Below, piece by piece: positions 1 through 11,971 of a DNA stretch of 64,000 nt. Each line of letters begins with the position of its first letter. The stretch's first letter is position 1. The position numbers were made by a program, and so were the translations under genes. The notes beneath the pieces are model-generated. The model was not told where the DNA came from, searched no databases, and saw only the letters and a list, made by a program, of their open reading frames with translations. The stretch is from Tridacna crocea. Lineage: Eukaryota; Mollusca; Bivalvia; Cardiida; Cardiidae. The stretch is from the NCBI GenBank assembly GCA_943736015.1, contig OX031058.1:16827001-16891000 (forward strand). Reading direction: 5' to 3'.

Positions 1-301
1 GGCTGACAGAAAGAATGTGATCTAATCCAGACCCTGAGGGAATCTGATTTTAGAGCGAGTGCCTTGAAATGAAACAAGAGCAATGATCTGCGATGCTTAC
101 TTTCACCAAATGACCTAAGCTGTTACAATGGAGTTAGATTCCAATACAATTCAACTTATATATAATTATCGTCATACTTGTATTCGTAAAAGCGCTTATG
201 AAATTATACAAGAGCATGACATGAGGGTACCAACACTTGCCTGCAGTTGCTTGATATTTAATAGTGAAAAAAATCTAAGTCTAAAGGGGACATAAAATCT
301 A
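1..301. other. No recognisable feature
   Basis: AT-rich sequence; I see no gene, tandem repeat or TH element before the first TTAA at 302. Confidence 0.5.
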
Positions 302-529
302 TTAACACTTTACCAAACAATCCCTGGTTTTTACTACCCTGAGAAAGAAGCCTTTTGAAAACATTGTGGGAAAAGGAGAAAATGCTGGTAACCAGCATTT
401 TCTCCTTTTCCACAATGTTTTCTGCCCTGCTGGAAACAAATTTCGATTTTTGAGTAATATCTTTTGTGTCATCTGCAAGTGCTTTCAATTTGTAGTTGTC
501 TACAATTTTGTCGTTTGGTAAAAGGTTAA
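302..529 (-). mobile_element. TH element, complete
   Basis: TTAA at 302-305 and 526-529; short arm first (ccctggtttttactaccctgag). The hairpin spans about 355-425 with nearly perfect arms and the core ctggtaaccag. The right end ggtaaaaggttaa carries one extra A. Confidence 0.85.
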
Positions 530-905
530 CCAGATGACAAAATTTTAGATATTTTCAAAATGTCACCATTTACTGACCACCATTTAAATAATGATAGGGA
601 GTTACCTTTGACAGGGCAGACATGGAGAAAATGCTGGTTACCAGCCCTTTCCTTCTTTCACACACTAATTATTTTCGGGTTAAAACTCTGGATTAAGTGG
701 TACATGGTCCACATTTATCCACACAATCCAACTTTTAATGACTTCATGAAGAAGCCTTTTGAAAATGTTGTCGAAAAAGAAGAAAATGTTGGTAACCAGT
801 TTTCTACTCTCTCACAGACAAATCCCACTACTTGAGCAACATTAAGTTTGTCACCCACAAAATTAATGCTATGGAAGACATGTCTAAAATTCTCTCCTGT
901 GGTGG
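526..905. mobile_element. Two decayed TH elements
   Basis: 526-695 starts ttaaccagatgacaaaattttag and keeps the core gctggttaccagc. 700-905 starts with the short-arm text cacacaatccaacttttaatgac and keeps gaaaatgttggtaaccag. Ends and stems are eroded, so boundaries are approximate. Confidence 0.55.
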
Positions 906-1712
906 AGGGATAAGACACATAGAGATATTATCTCTGATGAATCAGACTGCAGTATTCCTAGCACAAAATGACTTAATTGCCTCACATGTGCACTATGGAA
1001 AGCCATTTCCAATTTAGCTAGAATGGTCAGTTATGGTCAGTGGTCACTGTGGGTTCAGAACAATAACCCCACTAATCTAATCATCACTGACCAATGACCA
1101 CAATATTATGATATTGATATTTCAGAAGGCAGGGAACGATAGGGGTCATTAAGGTCACCAAAAACTGCTAACATGGTTTTGCACTAAAGTCCCATAGATA
1201 TGATTGTTTCTTAGTCACCCATCCTGCAGTTTACTTGATGGTAGTTTTATGTTCATGGGATACACAAATCAAAAGTGTCAGACTTGGAAACAAGATATCA
1301 AACTTCCCCCATCAAATATTTACCATATAAGGGGAATTTTATCACCAAGAAAACATAACAGCAATAAGAGTTTCCCTAAATTTTTTTCTTTAAGTTTATT
1401 GTACCATACCATAACAAATAAGCCTTAGTTGTGCTCTTACTGGAATATATGGACATAAACATTTTGATACCATCAACCCTCAAATCAGAAAAAAATGTTT
1501 TGGACAATATTGTATTAGTATTTGGACAATACTGCATTAGTATTGTCAGAAACTTTTTTTTCTGTTTGGAAAGTTGATGCTATCAGAATGTTAATGTCCT
1601 AATATTCCAGAAAGATACTTAGATACTTGATCTAAGCTTCCTGAGGTCCTTTTGGAAAGCTTTGTTGGACAAACAGTAGGCATAGATGCTTGATTTTTTT
1701 GAATTTGTACTG
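906..1712. other. Non-coding, small repeats only
   Basis: No gene is seen. Around 1499-1545 the phrase ttggacaata-ttgyattagta is repeated twice in tandem. Around 1027-1105 the words ggtcagt/ggtcact recur on both strands as a weak imperfect palindrome. Confidence 0.4.
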
Positions 1713-1716
1713 CTAA

Positions 1717-2258
1717 AGGTGGCCCTCCAGATTTTGGGACAAAAATTTTACAAAAATACAACAAAAAAATCACTCTTATACTCCCAAAGCCTTACAATAT
1801 CCATCCATAAAACCACACTAGTCGAAAACCATCCGACAACATGAGAAATTAGAGATTTACTACAGCCACAGTCGACACCGAAGAGAAACATGGTCTATTT
1901 TTACATCAGCAGCTCGCTCATTTATATACCGAAAATATACAGACGAAGCTTCAAACATAGCGTCCGCAGTTCTAGACATTTTGGAAAATTATTACATGTA
2001 TGTAATTATGGAATTTAAGAGTCATTAGTCACGTGCCAGTCACTTAACATTCCCACAATGCTTTTTTGAATTTTGGCGGGAAATCTAAAAATAGCTTAAG
2101 AGGCTACGTAGCCTTTTAAGGGAATACCATCCAAAAAATTTATTTTGTGATTTTATGATTCTTAATTATTGATGCTTTGTATTGTTTTTTCATATTAATT
2201 TCAGTGATATATATTTTTTTAAATTTGGTGCTATATGAAAAAATCTAAATACCCACCT
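1717..2258. mobile_element. Second TTAA-flanked family, copy 1 (542 bp)
   Basis: The element begins aggtggccctccag and ends taaatacccacct, giving short inverted ends AGGTGG/CCACCT. Flanks are ctaa (1713-1716) and ttaa (2259-2262). The body is collinear with 7693-8194 and 26414-26953, including aagaggctacgtagcctttt and cgtgccagtcactt. It has no ORF that looks like a transposase, so it is a non-autonomous element, by its target probably piggyBac-like. Confidence 0.75.
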
Positions 2259-2483
2259 TTAAGGCAGGCCTGACAGTTTTATTTTGAGGGCGAGTATTTT
2301 GGGGTTCCCATGATGGTGCTTCTTTCATGGAACACTGATGCATTTACTCTACCAAACTATAAATTTTTTGTCTTGTGCAAATTCATATGGGTTAAACATA
2401 TTTATTTTACATCAATTGAGAAACAAGTTCTTACAACACTTATTCTAATCTCTTTCGATTCTGCTTCCTGCAAACTGCACCAG

Positions 2484-2590
2484 TACTCGCGCTGAATGTG
2501 TGGGCCGATGAAAAATCCCTTAGTTGACACTCGCTCCCTGGTATTGAACTCAGGACCTTATGGTTACAAGGCCGACGCTCTACCTCACAC
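2484..2590 (-). mobile_element. tRNA-derived SINE head fragment
   Basis: On the minus strand the text reads as a tRNA-like promoter: a B-box-like stretch (rc of tattgaactcaggacc) preceded by an A-box-like gtagagcgtcgg. No tail is recognisable. Confidence 0.5.
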
Positions 2591-2638
2591 TAAAAGTACG
2601 AATTCACAGAAGTTGCATACAGCAAACTTAACAGTGAC

Positions 2639-2834
2639 TTAACTCTTTACCACACAATCCCGACTTTTAACAACCCAAAGAAAGAAGCCTTTTAAAAACA
2701 TTGTAGGAAAAGGAGAAAATGCTGGTAACCAGCATTTTCTCCTTTTCCCACAATGTTTTCTACCCTTTATTTTGTCCTCTACAAATGCTTTGAATTTGGA
2801 CAGGTCAAAAATTTTGTTGTTTGGTAAAGAAATA
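2639..2834 (-). mobile_element. TH element, worn right end
   Basis: TTAA at 2639-2642, short arm first, full hairpin with core ctggtaaccag at about 2720-2730. The right end reads ggtaaagaaataa instead of gtaaagagttaa. Confidence 0.8.
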
Positions 2835-2975
2835 AAACTTTACATATGCTGATGAAAGGGTAGGAAATATTGTGTGAAAAGGATTAAAATGTTGGTTATC
2901 AGCATTTTCTCCTTTTTCCATGATATTTTCAAAAGCCTTCTTTCTCAGGGTTGCTTGGTGATGTATAAAAGTTAC
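2835..2975 (+). mobile_element. TH element fragment
   Basis: Hairpin with core tggttatcagca, then the short-arm text ttttcaaaagccttctttctcagggttg; both termini are lost. Confidence 0.6.
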
Positions 2976-3220
2976 TATACAAAACCTCTTCATCTGTTGT
3001 TCATTCCACCCAAAAAACAGTTACAACTAAATAATACCACCTGGTCACAGTTTATATGACAATAGCTTGGGTCAAAATCTAGTGAAGTAAGCTTAAAATG
3101 TGCAAAATTATTATCGTGGAGAAGTTTTCTTTATTGCTCCTAAAAAAGAAAAGTGAAAAAAAAAACTGTAGGAACAACTTTCATCTGTGTGTCTGGTCTG
3201 TTGAGAAAGCACTGTGACCA

Positions 3221-4902
3221 ATACATGGATCCGTGGAAATCGATATTTGACCAATCAGGACATCGCATTTATTCTACCCGATGTCCTACCTTGGTTTCTG
3301 CTATTTCGGCTCACAAATAAACGACTGTTAACGTTGGAAGAATGCATTTCTCTTTATTTATGTTGTGTTTTTAACGTTTGAATTTAAAAAAAAAGCTTAA
3401 AATATGGGCTTTGCGAACGTGTACCGATGACGTGAGATCACGCAGAGGCTATAGACAAGTTTAAATTGTGATGATTACTGAAAATTTGAACTTATGCAAA
3501 GAGTTGATCAGCGCTGGATAATGGATTAATTCAAAGTATTCTATAATTTTCCCTCTCTGAAAGAGAAAACTGAAAAAGAGGTAAAAATAGACCTATATGA
3601 AGTATTAATAAAAAAAAATACTTTTACTTGAATATTAAACTTGTTCAATAACCTATGCACATCCAAAAAGTGGCCGCGTAACTTGTTTCCAATGTTTCAA
3701 TTTGACATTAATCTTAACCCATGGTGCATGAAGAACATGCTGAATGTGTACTGGGATCGTATATACGATCTCTGATGTGTAGATATAGATCAGATTTCAA
3801 ATTACATGATGATTAGTCTTGGATTTAAAGAACCTGCTGATTACAATAAGCAGTTTGGCGTGTAGTTCTTCCTCACTAGGAGTATATTTCAATTTTAAAA
3901 AAAGTCTAACTTCTGATGTGGTGGAACTTGGAAATTTTTCTTTTGACTTGATGTTTTAACCGTTTACCACATAACACCGAGTTTTAACGACATGTAGAAA
4001 GCTTTTAAAAGCATTGCGGATGAAGGAGAAAATGCTTGTAACATTCATTTTATCCTTTTCTCACTGTGTTTTGCGCTCTTTCAAAAACAAATTTCAATTT
4101 TTGAATCATTTATTTTGTTGTCTGCAAATATTTGAGTTTGGATTGCTCTAAAAATTTTGTAATTTGGTGACGAGTTTAAATGCATTAGCACATCTGCACA
4201 TTAGCACAAAGGGTGTGTTGGTAAACTGTTAATTTGATAGGAAGTGTGTTTGATTGCGAAGCAAATTACCGCTCTAATCAACTTGACCACCCGTTGTCAT
4301 CAGTATATCATATACTACCGTCAATGATATTAACAATTTTCTTAATTGACAACACACTTAACGCATTTTATAATCATCAGACAACCCTTTTCCCCCTAAC
4401 ATAATATTGAAATTTTTCATTAACTTAAACGTCTCTGTTGAATCAGACATTCTATAAACTTTTCGAAAGGCTGGTAATTCAGTGTTATTTAATTTGGTAT
4501 GATGCTGAGATGACTTTACTAGCCCAACGAAAGCAATAAGTATCGTTAATTCTATTACTCTGTGGCCAAACGGAGATTTGTTGATGTTTTTTATATGTTC
4601 AAATTTTTGTTTAAACATGTAAATCTGTTATATTGTACGTCGCCCCCGTAATTCGCCCTTTTAATACATCTCCGTTTGTAAATTAGTTAAGCATCTTTAA
4701 ATTGCCTACTGAGAATTTATCATCGATAGAAATATATGATTAAAGTACTTTTTCAGGAATTTTATTAAGAGAAACAGGCATGACAGCACGATTTAAGTAG
4801 CCTATCTGCTATACTGTATATGTATTGACTACGTTTGTTTGTGAGACCTTGGCAACAGTAACTAAGGTAGTCTGTTTATCTTATCGCCACGGATCCATGT
4901 AT
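3221..4902. other. Region bounded by a 16-bp inverted repeat
   Basis: The 16 bases at 3221-3236 (atacatggatccgtgg) recur exactly inverted at 4887-4902. Between them lie unique AT-rich sequence and one TH copy. It may be a decayed transposon, but no target duplication is visible. Confidence 0.3.
3956..4179 (-). mobile_element. TH element, diverged
   Basis: TTAA at 3956-3959 and 4176-4179. The hairpin is eroded: the centre reads aaatgcttgtaacattcatttt, so core pairing is partly lost. Confidence 0.75.
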
Positions 4903-5129
4903 GCCAGAAATTGCTCATCATGACTGATTCTTCATTTGTCAAAATCGTCTTAAGACCCGAAGCATTATGACCCTATGCATATTTTCTGCATGAAGTACAA
5001 GGTTTATCGAGGAGAGAGAGAATGTGCAACAACTGGTTCCTTCGAAGACTGAAGACCATGTCTCTAGTGGGTAATTTATCCATTAGATTGGCTTTAAAGA
5101 GCCGTTTAGACCCTTCTTCTTTAAGTTCA

Positions 5130-5965
5130 GTTCTCCTTCTTCATGGATTCCCAGTGCTGCCTAGCCATAAACATACATACCCACAAAAGAAAAACTAAAC
5201 TATCTTTATGGCTTCTGAGTCCCTACTTGTAACTATATATTATCTTCATGACCTCCCAGCACTTACTTGTTACTTATATACCTATAACATCTTCTTTGCT
5301 TCCCAGTGTTTCCCTTTTACCATACCATTTTCATGGCTTCCAAGTGCTAACACATAAATATAGCTATCTTCATGGCTTCAAAGTGCTTACCTATAACTAT
5401 TCAATCCTGAGACATGGCTTCCCAGTCCTTACCTATAACTGTAGTATCTTCATGGCTTCCCAGTCCTTACCTGTAACTATACTATCTTCATCGCTTCCCA
5501 GTGCTTCCCTTTTAACACATCATTTTCATGGCTTCATAGTGCTTACCTGTAACTATACTATCTTCATCGCTTCCCAATGCTTCCATTTTAACATACTATT
5601 TTCATGACTTCCCAGTGCTTACCTGGAACTGTACTATCTTTATTGCTTTCTAGTGATTCCCTTTTAACATTCTATTTTCATGACTTCCCAGTGCTTACTT
5701 GTAATTATACTATCTTCATCGCTTCCCAATGCTTCCATTTTAACATACTATTTTCATGACTTCCCAGTGCTTACCTGGAACTGTACTATCTTTATTGCTT
5801 TCTAGTGGTTCCCTTTTAACATTCCATTTTCATGACTTCCCAGTGCTTAGCTGTAACTATACTATCTTCATCGCTTCCCTGTGGTTCCCTTTTAAGATTC
5901 CGTTTTCATGACTTCCCATTGCTTACCTGTAACTATACTATTTTCATGACTTTACTATGCTTACT
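5130..5965. repeat. Minisatellite, ~50-bp unit in ~152-bp blocks
   Basis: Imperfect tandem units such as catgacttcccagtgcttac and cttcatcgcttcccagtgc repeat for over 800 bp. The block with ttcccaatgcttccatttta recurs at about 5571 and 5723, a period near 152 bp, suggesting a three-unit higher-order repeat. The long reading frame at 5248-5607 is produced by the repeat. Confidence 0.8.
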
Positions 5966-6744
5966 TAAAAGGATACTATTACAAAGCCAATTGTTTACAT
6001 GCTGCAACTAATCACATATAGGTTTCCTGGCTCATTAGCATTGGTGCTGCTGGTATATTTGTTTCTTTGTCAATAAAAGTCTTTAACAAGTGACACAATT
6101 TTAGGCAGCTCCATAATTATTGAAAGGATTTGCTAATTAAAGATCAACTAGCTCAATACAACAATGCTTTCAAGTCTTCTTCCTCAGGACCGTAATTATA
6201 AGGACATTACTTGGTATAAGATTAAGGTGAAAAAAATTCCTTTTATTTTATCATGATAAAAAAATTAAGGTATCAAGATACATTACTTTCCACCCACAAG
6301 GCATCAAAACTGTTTCAGATACCTAGAGATCAACGATTTCAAGATCTATTCCATTTTTGTAGGAAATATTCATGTATCATATATCTTTATTAGATACCAA
6401 ATGAGTTCTGAAGGTTAGAAATTTGTTATACAAATTACTATGTCCAAACGCAAAGGGAATAAATGCCCATAATAGTTTCTTGACATGAAAACATTGTTAG
6501 GAAATCTGTTATTTCACTTATTCCCTCATGAGAAATTGTTATGTTTCTATTTGTGGAGCAATACATTTCCAATTTATCTGGCTTTCATTTACCATTGCAA
6601 TACAAGCTACAAAAACTAGTAAAATGAATGACACAATGTGAAACATTTCGAGGTAAGGAAAACACTATTTTCTGAATTGCATGAAAGAGGTTGAGAAAGG
6701 AAAAATTGGAAAAAGCAAGCAATTCTTCAGTTTCCCATAATTCT
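5966..6744. other. No recognisable feature
   Basis: AT-rich, apparently unique sequence; no gene or repeat structure seen. Confidence 0.4.
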
Positions 6745-6880
6745 TTAACCCTTTATCCCATGGTCACCCATTTTAATGATCTTAAGAAAGACTGTTTCTG
6801 AAAATATAACAGGAAAAGACAAAAATGCTGGTTACCAGCATTTACCCCTTTTGCCAAAATTTTTTCTGCCCTATATCGAG
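6745..6880 (-). mobile_element. TH element, right end missing
   Basis: TTAA at 6745-6748, diverged short arm, core ctggttaccagca; the similarity stops after ctgccctatatcgagac. Confidence 0.6.
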
Positions 6881-7086
6881 ACAAATATCATGAATGATAA
6901 AGCTGTTATTCACATTCATAATCAAACCCCTTTTTTGGATTAAAGGAATGCAACTGCTTTGTCATATTATGAGTAAATCTAATTCACAGAAAAAGCCACA
7001 AATATGGGACGGTAGTTCTTTAAAACTAATAGATTAATTGAATGAATGGTGTTTTAAGCCACCTTCTATATTATTTCAGTCATATT

Positions 7087-7252
7087 TTAGCAATAGCCCC
7101 ATGTGAATCCTAGGAGTCACCTGTTATAGGCTGGGGCTATGACTTTACTTTGTGAGGGACACTGACAAAAACTTCAGTACTTTGATTGAGGCTTGAACTC
7201 TGGAGCAAAAGTTTATTGATTATACAGTTGCATCAACTGAGCCATGCTGGAC
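7087..7252 (-). mobile_element. Probable SINE, minus strand
   Basis: The right end reads, on the minus strand, as a tRNA-like head (ccagcatggctcagttgatg, then a B-box-like rc of gcttgaactctgg). The body is too diverged to classify. Confidence 0.45.
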
Positions 7253-7256
7253 ATTT

Positions 7257-7480
7257 TGAACCTTTTACTCCATAGATACTCATTTTGACGTATCAACAAC
7301 AGACAACTTTTGAAAACATTGTGGGAAAAGGAGAAATTGCTCGCAATGAGCAATTTCTCCTTTTCCCACAATGTTTTCCACTCAGTCAGATATTTGTATC
7401 CTCATTTGTCCATATTTTTGACATCATATCTTTATTTGCTGCCGAAGACCCTCAAATTTGCATATCAGGTAAAGAGTTAA
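7257..7480. mobile_element. TH-c subfamily element
   Basis: The right TTAA is at 7477-7480; the left is mutated (ttga). The left arm reads ccttttactccatagatactc, unlike the main family. The hairpin core is gctcgcaatgagc with paired arms (aaggagaaattgct/agcaatttctcctt), so core and arms differ together from the main family. Confidence 0.75.
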
Positions 7481-7551
7481 ACTCTTAAGAATGGCAATAT
7501 GTTAGACTGTTCCAATTTGAAAGCAGAAGCACACAACAAATTAAATAGGAC

Positions 7552-7688
7552 TTAATTATGGGACTTGTCCTTGAAATGGCAGAACACACTTTTGGAAAAA
7601 GATAGAATGCTGATCAGTAGCATTTTATCTTTTTTCCACAATATTTGAAAAGCAGGGTTTTTACAACTTGGTATTGTATGGTGAAGTA
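7552..7688 (+). mobile_element. TH element, decayed
   Basis: Contains gacttgtcc, a degraded hairpin (agaatgctgatcagtagcatttt) and the right-end text ggtgaag, which abuts the second-family element that starts at 7693. Confidence 0.5.
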
Positions 7689-7692
7689 TCAA

Positions 7693-8194
7693 AGGTGGTC
7701 CTTCAGATTTTGAGACTAAAATTTTACAAAAATACATAAAAATTATCCTTTTACTCCCAAAGTAAAAAGATTTACTACGGCCCAGGCGGACACCGATGGG
7801 AAACACATTCTATTTCTACATGAGCAACTTGCTCATTTACATACCAGAAATACACATACGAAGCTTCAAACATAACATCCGAAGAAGATAGTATGCAAAA
7901 ATAATTACGTGTTTGTTATGTTATGGAATTTAAGTGTCATTAGTCCCGTGCCAGTCACTTAAAATTCCCACAATGCTTTTTTTATTTTTGGCGCGAAATC
8001 TAAATATAGCTTAAGAGGCTATGTAGCCTTTTAATGGAATACCATCAAACCTTTTTTTTGGGGGGGTGGGGGGGGGGGGGTAATTTTATGATTCTTAATT
8101 ATTGATGATTTGTAGTATTGTTTTTTTCATTTAAATTTCAGTGATATACATATTTTTCAATTTGGTGTGATGTGAAAATTCTAAATACCCTCCT
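7693..8194. mobile_element. Second TTAA-flanked family, copy 2
   Basis: Collinear with 1717-2258. It is flanked by tcaa on both sides (7689-7692 and 8195-8198), a matching 4-bp duplication at a TTAA-like site. It contains a long G run near 8056-8082. Confidence 0.75.
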
Positions 8195-8222
8195 TCAAAA
8201 CAAAATCAAATCTCCAGTAGCA

Positions 8223-8432
8223 CTAACCCTTATCACACAATCTGGAGTTTTAATGGTCCTGTGGAAGACAGCTTTTGAAAACATTTTGGAAAAAGTAGAA
8301 AATATTCCTTCTCCAACAGTTTTTTCTACCATTTCTAAGAGAACTTTTCCCTTTTGAGTGACGTTTAATGAGTCCCATGCAAGTGCTCTTTATATGTACA
8401 AGTCAAAATTTTGTCATTTACCAAAGGGTTAA
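8223..8432 (-). mobile_element. TH element, core lost
   Basis: Left end ctaacccttatcacacaatc, right TTAA at 8429-8432. The hairpin core is deleted (aaaatattccttctccaac), leaving no strong stem. Confidence 0.65.
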
Positions 8433-8500
8433 AAGTTAACTTGAGATACAAGTGAAGGGTGATCACTGATGAATCACATCAAGCCTCTCAAACAAGGGCC

Positions 8501-8728
8501 TTAACCCTTTCCCAAACGACAAATTTTAGACTCTTCCAAACTCAAAGAGGTTGCAGACGAGAATTTCAAATTTGATAAAAATGGCAGAAAGTTCTCCAAA
8601 TAGGTAGAAAACACTATGGGAAAAGGAGAAATTGCTCATTACGAGCAATTTCTCCTTTTTCCACAGTGTTTTCAAAAGACTAGTAATGCAGACACGTAAA
8701 AACAAGGGCTTGATTGGGAAAGGGTTAA
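8501..8728 (+). mobile_element. TH-b subfamily element, complete
   Basis: TTAA at 8501-8504 and 8725-8728. The termini are ccctttcccaaac/tgggaaaggg rather than ctttacc/ggtaaag. The hairpin core is gctcattacgagc with paired aaattgct/agcaattt arms. Confidence 0.85.
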
Positions 8729-9047
8729 ACAAGGGCCATATCTGATTTTTTTTTATGACCACCATAATCGTATGATTCCACTCTCTCAATGGCTATTATC
8801 CACTCTTGCCTTTCTTCAATGAAAGAGAGCAAGATAAAACAGCAACTCCAGCTGCAGTACTTGCTTCGTTTTCTACAATGTTTTATGAAGATGTCCACAG
8901 AAAGAGCATTAGTAGCTAAGTTCTTGCAATAAAAATAACCATGGAGAGGGACTATGTTTCATACCAATGGTTCTCTATAGAGCATGAAAAGTTGCTTCAT
9001 TTCTACAGTAAAGAAATAAATATGGCCATGCTCTGGCAAAAAGGGGC

Positions 9048-9273
9048 TTAACTCTATACAGAACAATTTCTAGTTTTAACGACCCTGAGATAGAAGCCTT
9101 TTGAAAACACTGTGGGAAAAGGAGAAAATGCTGGTAACCAGCATTTTCTCCTTTTTCCACAATGTTTTCTACCCTTCCCATAACAAATTTCAACTTTAGA
9201 GTCACTTTAATTTTGTCGTCTGCAAAATTAATGCTTTGAATTTGGACCAGTCTCATGTTTGGTAAAGAGTTAA
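9048..9273 (-). mobile_element. TH element, complete
   Basis: TTAA at 9048-9051 and 9270-9273; near-perfect hairpin with core ctggtaaccag; one arm carries cactg where the other has caatg. Confidence 0.85.
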
Positions 9274-9316
9274 TGTATTTCCATGATACAAGATACCATC
9301 CCATGTCGTCACATAA

Positions 9317-9545
9317 TTATCCCATTACCACACAATAACTACTTTTGACGACCCTGAGAAAGAAGCCCTTAGAATACATTGTGGGAAAAGGAGAAAATGC
9401 TGGTAACCAGCATTTTCCCGTTTTCCCACAATTTTTTCTACCCTTCACAAAACAAATTTCAAATTTTCAGTCACTTTTATTTTGTCGTCTGCGAATGCTT
9501 TCGATTTGGACAAGCCTAAAATATTATAGTTTGGTAAAGAGTTGA
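9317..9545 (-). mobile_element. TH element, complete
   Basis: Ends ttat and ttga are mutated TTAA sites. The stem runs aaaaggagaaaatgctggt/accagcattttcccgtttt with one arm altered (cccg). Confidence 0.8.
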
Positions 9546-9627
9546 AGAACCGTTAGAACCACATTCTAAAACAACCAACTTAATCAAGAAGTAGACAGGT
9601 CCTTTGACATACAGAAAATGACAAATG

Positions 9628-9697
9628 GCAAAAAGTTTTGACCCATTGTCAGCCTGCGAGGAATGCACAGGCTCAGACCGGGGTCAAAACTTTTTGC
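9628..9697. repeat. Hairpin repeat
   Basis: Exact 17-bp arms (9628-9644 gcaaaaagttttgaccc and its complement at 9681-9697) enclose a second small inverted repeat agcctg/caggct. It looks like a small palindromic element or a remnant of one. Confidence 0.6.
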
Positions 9698-10944
9698 AGA
9701 TGCATTAAGCCTCCTTTTCACAGAACACATCTCATATGAAATAGTCCGGTCTGTTAGCTCAAAAATGTTTACTCGCCGGACGAAAGTGTGAAAATTTTAT
9801 ATGATGTAAACAATACGTTTCTTAAACGAAAAAAAGGGGTGTGCCCGATTTTAAGTCCCTAGATCAATTTTTATTGCGATTTGAAATTCGGATAACTGTA
9901 CTGTCCGAATACTCTTCCTTTTTAGAACAGTAATTTGGTTGTTTCCCGTTTAGTCACAATGTATGATCGACAAAAAATGGTGTTTCAGAAGTATTTTGCC
10001 ATTTTAAAGGCACATCTATATTTAGGGATTGATTTTATGAATATTCTATATGTTTTTCGTATCTGTGTGTTTATCTGTCCGTCCATTTGCCTGTCATTTG
10101 CTTGCACTTTATATACTTAAAAAGAACTGACTTTGAATTTCGCGTTTAGGATTCCTTTGAATTTGGTCGATCGGCAGGACAAATCAAATTGCCTTCAGAT
10201 TTCCGCATACAATGCAATAGACGATTTGCTGATTACATTTGATGTAACGCATATTTTCTTTTAATCCAAAGCATTTTTTTTTCAGTGACAAATGCTGTAT
10301 TTCCCGTTCGCAAACCCTTTAAATTTGGACAAATTCACAACTGAAAAGAAAATGACATAGCAAAAAATCTAGAGGAAATAAATTCTATCTCAATTTAGTA
10401 ATATTTCGTGGTATTGCTTTTGAAAAAAAATAATCATAAACAGACAAAATATGCATTTTATGAGATCGTATTGAAATAAAGAGCATATAGAGACTAAGGA
10501 TGAATCCTCTGTAACCTGTGTATAATTCAAAATCCCGTCCATTAATGATCACCACAATTAATTAATATAAAACAAAAGATACGGAAGAGTCAGTTTATTG
10601 TGACACATGTTTGTAAATCTGTAAGAAGACAGTACATTACAACTCTTCTAAAGGTCACCCACCCTGCAGTGCGATACCGAGATCAAAGGAAAACCGAGTT
10701 AACCCTTTACCCATTTTTCACATCTTTAAATGCTCAAAATGAAGTTTGAATAAATATTTTGGGAAGACGGTATGGAAGGTTTGAAATTTGATCTGAAGCC
10801 ACGTTTCTTTTGCTCATGATTTATAGCATGAAGTTATTCGTCAATAGGAACATGCCTGAAAACGCCACAAAGACGGTTTGATAATAGTGCTGTAATATCA
10901 GTAAATGGACTGTCCCTGTCTCTCTGAAGACACTGGACAGCTAT

Positions 10945-11250
10945 TTAACCTTTTACCAAAGTATTTCGTGTTTTGGCAAACTGAAAAAAAGGGTCACACG
11001 TGCTGATTTGTCCAACTTTCTATTTTTTGTCTCACATCCCCAACCTCAACACCACCCCCACCCCCCGCAAAAAAATAAGTAATCAATGTATAGTTCAAAA
11101 ATATCTGTGAAAAATAAATTTTCAAAGTGTGAGGAAAATCTTGGGGGAAAAAAAGCAATCTTTCTCCAGCTTCAACAATATGTTTTACTTTTTCAAGGAC
11201 AATTACAACCATTTGAACCACCTTTACTCTATCGTCTCCATATGCTGGGT
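10945..11250 (-). mobile_element. Decayed TH remnant
   Basis: Starts ttaaccttttaccaaag and later has ccatttgaaccacctttactctatcgtctcc, resembling a TH arm; the hairpin is unrecognisable. Another isolated left end (ttaaccctttaccc) lies at 10699. Confidence 0.35.
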
Positions 11251-11252
11251 AT

Positions 11253-11702
11253 AGGACAAAAACCCAATGGAACAAAAGCCCACTGGACAAAAGCCCACTA
11301 GGTCAAAAACTCACTGGGACAATAGCCCAATAGAACTTTTAGTTCTAATCATGTATGGAATTAATAAGTTTCGTATATACTTTGTGACTTGTCTCTACAA
11401 ATAGCAGAAAACGTTATGTGAAAAGCAGAAAATGCTGATAAGCAGCATTTTCTTCTTCTTTCACATGGTTGTTATCAGAGTAGGAAATGTTGCAGAGAAT
11501 TAAACACTGAGAAGAAAAAAAAAGCAATTTGATCATTCTGATCATTAAATCTCTGTGTTTTTTCTACAAAAATGATTAAAAAAAATTTTTTATACACTTC
11601 TTTTTATAAGCAGTGGGCATTAATTTTGTCCTCCCTGTCAAAATTAGAAGTGAGCTTTTGCCCAGTGGGCTTTTGTCCAGTGGACTTTTGTCCGTTGCCC
11701 AT
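11253..11702. mobile_element. Element with repeated-motif inverted ends
   Basis: The left end carries four or five tandem copies of acaaaagcccactgg-like units (11255-11335). The right end carries the inverse, cagtgggcttttgtccagtgg (11650-11700). A degraded TH hairpin (gaaaatgctgataagcagcattttc) lies inside at 11405-11470. Confidence 0.6.
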
Positions 11703-11750
11703 ATACTAAGTATATGGACGTCGTCGAGTGAAAACATTCACCGTAACTAT

Positions 11751-11971
11751 TTAAAACCCTATCCCGCATAACACAAGCTTTTCACGACCCTGAGAAATAT
11801 AGTTTTTAAAAATGTTGTAGAAAAGTGATAAAGTTCTGGTAACCACCTTTTTCTCCTTTTCCATTTGCTATCCTTCTTACAAACAATTTCATTTTTTCAG
11901 GTCACATTCAAATTGTCTGGAAAGGCTTGCAATTATGGCAAGTCTCAAATTTTCGTTTGGTAAAGAGTTGA
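11751..11971 (-). mobile_element. TH element, diverged
   Basis: TTAA at 11751-11754, right end gtaaagagttga. The hairpin is weakened (aagttctggtaaccaccttttt). Confidence 0.7.

Noticed and set aside
355-425. Bacterial-type rho-independent terminators suggested by the strong stems
   Set aside because: The stems are the centres of transposable elements in an intron-bearing eukaryotic genome.
5248-5607. 119-codon frame
   Set aside because: Lies wholly in the ~50-bp minisatellite.
10994-11301. Overlapping frames of 98 and 71 codons on opposite strands
   Set aside because: They cover a decayed TH copy and the end array of another element; no domain or splice signal.
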